Shown in pieces: positions 61,998-64,000 of a DNA stretch of 64,000 nt. The stretch is from Paraburkholderia dilworthii (GTDB lineage: Bacteria; Pseudomonadota; Gammaproteobacteria; Burkholderiales; Burkholderiaceae). The stretch is from positions 1 to 64,000 of the forward strand of contig NZ_AWZT01000036.1 in NCBI RefSeq assembly GCF_000472525.1, written 5' to 3'. The translations under genes and the position numbers were made by a program. The stretch's first letter is position 1. Every line of letters begins with the position of its first letter. The notes under the pieces are model-generated. The model was not told where the DNA came from and searched no databases. It was given only the letters and a program-made list of their open reading frames with translations.

Positions 61998-63051
61998 CGT
62001 TGCGTCGCCCGGCGGCTGAGGGCCGGGCTTGCTCATCTGTCTCCCTTCTTCTAACGTCTGGCGGCGGTCGGTTACGCCGTCATCCTGAATACTCCCCACA
62101 CAAAACGCTTGGCGCTCAATTAATTAACCTGTTCACATTGTACGAACGCAAGTTCAACCTGAACGAACTCCAACAATCTCGAGCCACCTCCGGGCGTAGG
62201 CAAAACGACCATTACTAACGTTGACTAGCGTTGCGTTTACGCAAAAATGGCACGGAATCACGCCGACCGAAAATGAGTATCAACGAGCACACAATCGAGA
62301 TAGCTCATAGAAATCTCATTAAAAATCAATTAGCTAAAACGCAAATGCGAGTCCTCTGCTGGGTACCGTAAAAATAGGTCCAATTTAATTACCGGACGAT
62401 GTTTGTCAAAAGCCCCCTTTTGCGAGCTTTTTGTTTCTGGAGGTCCTTAGAAGACGCTCGTGTCCCACCATAAGGCGACGTCGAATGAGTACGTTTTCGA
62501 ATACATGAAAGTTTGCGCCCCTGGAGACGTACTCACCACACCCTGGCATCTTTCCCTTGCCGATAGACTGGCACCACACACGGGGCAAGGTTTGCCCGTT
62601 TGACCTCCACCACTATGCCGCATGGCCCACACCGTGCGTCGCAAGGGATCGCTGACGAGCTGCTGCATCGGCTTGGCGATCTCGGCAATGCGTGCCTTTA
62701 TCCCGTCACGACTGCAGTCTTATAGCACTCCTTACATTTCGACCAAGGTCGGCGAATGTCTTACAGGTCCGCCCTTGCGCTTTATCGTGCAACGCCGCGA
62801 CATGTTCTGTGCGAAAGGCACAGGCACATCAGCATCGCAGACAGACTCTCCCTTCCCCACAGCCGCTCGATGAACGCGGACAAACGAGCCCAACACGGCC
62901 GGAGCCGACGTTCGTCCATTCACCTCGCTATGGCCGTTCACTGTGCTCTTTCGGCCGTTCGCATAGCAGAGTCGCCTGCTGCGCACGGACACCCGGCCTG
63001 CTCTGCCTCAAAGGCGGCCGCCTCGCGCTTCTGTCGGAGAGCCGCTTTGCA
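61998..63051. other. intergenic, one doubtful small frame
   Basis: About 1.05 kb. A minus-strand frame at 62447-62668 (73 residues) starts MQQLVSDPLRRTVWAMRHSG and contains GKPCPVCGASLSARERC, with a possible zinc-binding cysteine pair, but its second half looks unlike protein. The part 62220-62400 is unusually A/T-rich for this genome. No other gene, repeat or RNA recognised. Confidence 0.35.
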
Positions 63052-63807
63052 TCAACTCACGTTAAAGTGTACGCGAATGTCTTGGCGGGTTTCAACCGGG
63101 TGTCCGTCTTGCATTGCGGGAAAAAAACGCCAGCTTCGCAATGTCTCGAGAACAATCTGATTGAGACGCGGGTACTGCGTAGGCTTGATAAGTTCGACTG
63201 CGACGGATCCGTCCGTATGGATGACGAGGCGGGCTGTGGCGACCGTCTGGTAGGCCTGCTCCCGCAATTCGTCGGGGACCGGGGGCAGCGGTTGCGCGAT
63301 CGCCCGCGCGGGTGAGTTGCCGGTAGACGATCCCGCAGATGTCTCCTGAGTGGCTGGCGCACCGATGGCAGGCAACGGCTCTGATAGCGCCGCCGTCGCC
63401 GTCTGTGCCGACGAACCGCGCTCGGGCTTCGCAACCGGTGCGGACTCCGGGGCGTGCTCACTCGGGGGGGACTTCGCAGCAGGCAGTGGCGTGTGAACTG
63501 GCAGCGTCGGGGTATGCGCTGGTTTGAGTGGCGGTTGTTTCGGTGGGGCGACCGCATGCGGCTCAGTAGTCTCCTGTGGTGAGCGTGTTCTGACCATGGG
63601 CGACGTCGGACCGGGTTCTGGTACGTCAACGACGCTCACCTCCAACGGCTGCTGCAGCACCCGCTCGGTTGCCGGTCCCGGATCCAGGCTGCGTCCGAGC
63701 ACCACAAGAAAAATTCCCCATGCAAATGCACCCAGCGCTGCGGCAATCGTGAGCCTGACCTTCCGGTTGTCACACGCCTCGATGCGGAGTCGCGAAAGTC
63801 TACTCAC
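63052..63807 (-). CDS. tonB: TonB-family energy transducer
   Basis: A 251-residue protein starting with GTG at 63807, overlapping the exbD stop. An N-terminal membrane anchor (VRLTIAAALGAFAWGIFLVV, about residues 16-36) is followed by a long Pro/Lys/Ala-rich periplasmic spacer (about 60-165) and a C-terminal TonB domain: TARLVIHTDGSVAVELIKPT, LNQIVLETLRSWRFFPA, HPVETRQDIRVHFNVS. Known role: transmits proton-motive force from ExbBD to TonB-dependent outer-membrane receptors. The frame is open upstream to 63915, but that part is a shadow of exbD. Confidence 0.9.
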   Translation of the reverse strand: MSRLSRLRIEACDNRKVRLTIAAALGAFAWGIFLVVLGRSLDPGPATERVLQQPLEVSVVDVPEPGPTSPMVRTRSPQETTEPHAVAPPKQPPLKPAHTPTLPVHTPLPAAKSPPSEHAPESAPVAKPERGSSAQTATAALSEPLPAIGAPATQETSAGSSTGNSPARAIAQPLPPVPDELREQAYQTVATARLVIHTDGSVAVELIKPTQYPRLNQIVLETLRSWRFFPAMQDGHPVETRQDIRVHFNVS

Positions 63808-64000
63808 GATGAACTGCAACGAGAAAATGTTCCGCGCCGGCGCGTCGGGCCGCCAGCATTGCCCGCACGACAACGCCGTGCCCCGCTGCATCATCGGCGG
63901 CGACAATGACGTCATGGTCTGGGCGCAGTGCGCGCCTCATGGCAGGCTCCACCTCATCGAGCCGAACTGGTTCGCGGTTGACGAAAATCGCGTTGCTGCG
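63800..64000 (-). CDS. exbD: ExbD biopolymer transport protein, 5' part outside the window
   Basis: The last 66 residues of ExbD are readable from base 64000 down to TAG at 63800-63802: AIFVNREPVRLDEVEPAMRR, DHDVIVAADDAAGHGVVVRA, then MLAARRAGAEHFLVAVHRE. The periplasmic domain pattern (D-x-x-V-x-V-x-A-D-x-x-x-x-x-x-V-V) is characteristic. The stop overlaps the tonB GTG (GTGAGTAG), showing coupled expression; exbB is expected beyond the window. Confidence 0.88.
   Translation of the reverse strand, partial: RSNAIFVNREPVRLDEVEPAMRRALRPDHDVIVAADDAAGHGVVVRAMLAARRAGAEHFLVAVHRE

Noticed and set aside
62732..62992. 86-codon minus-strand frame and overlapping plus-strand frames
   Set aside because: Low-complexity basic composition, competing frames on both strands and no ribosome binding site.
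1..64000. CRISPR arrays, tRNA or rRNA genes, replication origin
   Set aside because: No regularly spaced direct repeats, tRNA-like cloverleaf or rRNA sequence was recognised on reading; subtle cases would need covariance-model searches.

Overview
The window looks like chromosome or megaplasmid DNA of a beta-proteobacterium of the Burkholderia/Paraburkholderia/Caballeronia group. The evidence is a high G+C content, strongly GC-ending codons, many LysR regulators, Burkholderiaceae-style small hypothetical proteins, and protein families typical of that group (FeeM-like acyltransferase, BKACE, small H-NS-like proteins, IS6-family elements). Assignment rests on family recognition only; no search was run.

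Layout. 0-2.7 kb: 5' part of a CcdA-type antitoxin at the edge, a YhcG-type PD-(D/E)XK nuclease, then decayed small ORFs. 2.8-9.5 kb: signalling block with a FeeM-like N-acyl amino acid synthase, a GGDEF-EAL protein, a MASE1-PAS-GGDEF diguanylate cyclase and a frameshifted CheY-like receiver. 9.5-11.3 kb: largely non-coding, with a tyrosine recombinase remnant. 11.4-15.9 kb: LysR, an aconitase-superfamily hydratase with N-terminal swivel domain, and an MFS transporter. 15.9-18.1 kb: a LysR pseudogene facing a nitronate monooxygenase. 19-22.7 kb: class-V aminotransferase-like PLP enzyme and DAACS symporter, divergent from a LysR. 22.7-27 kb: accessory patch of small hypotheticals, an H-NS-like protein with an altered DNA-binding motif, and a cold-shock gene with a long leader.

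27.5-37.9 kb is one coherent locus: a hybrid kinase (PAS-HisKA-HATPase-REC-Hpt), a convergent OmpR-family regulator and, divergent from the regulator, a Tat-exported polyamine-type binding protein, two ABC permeases, an ATPase and a 1125-residue fusion of a molybdopterin oxidoreductase with an oxygenase-type FAD/NAD/[2Fe-2S] reductase. My inference is that the kinase and regulator control import of a small solute that the fusion enzyme then reduces or oxidises with NAD(P)(H).

38-46 kb is an unstable stretch with four IS6-family copies (two apparently intact, two decayed), a truncated etfA, a response regulator with its N-terminus removed next to an intact histidine kinase, a frameshifted lipoprotein and small hypotheticals.

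46-62 kb is a catabolic island. A TetR repressor gene, two divergent promoter regions and at least four related operator sites (arms TACGATACG and CGTATCGTA, 3-base spacer) suggest one regulon. It encodes an extradiol-type dioxygenase, a Rieske ferredoxin, a flavin monooxygenase, two FAH-family hydrolases, a DHDPS/hydratase-aldolase family enzyme, an aldehyde dehydrogenase, an ornithine-cyclodeaminase-family reductase, a thioesterase, a cupin, a BKACE, an outer-membrane channel and two MFS carriers. This fits oxidation and ring cleavage of an aromatic or N-heteroaromatic compound, substrate unknown. The window ends with tonB and the 3' end of exbD on the minus strand.
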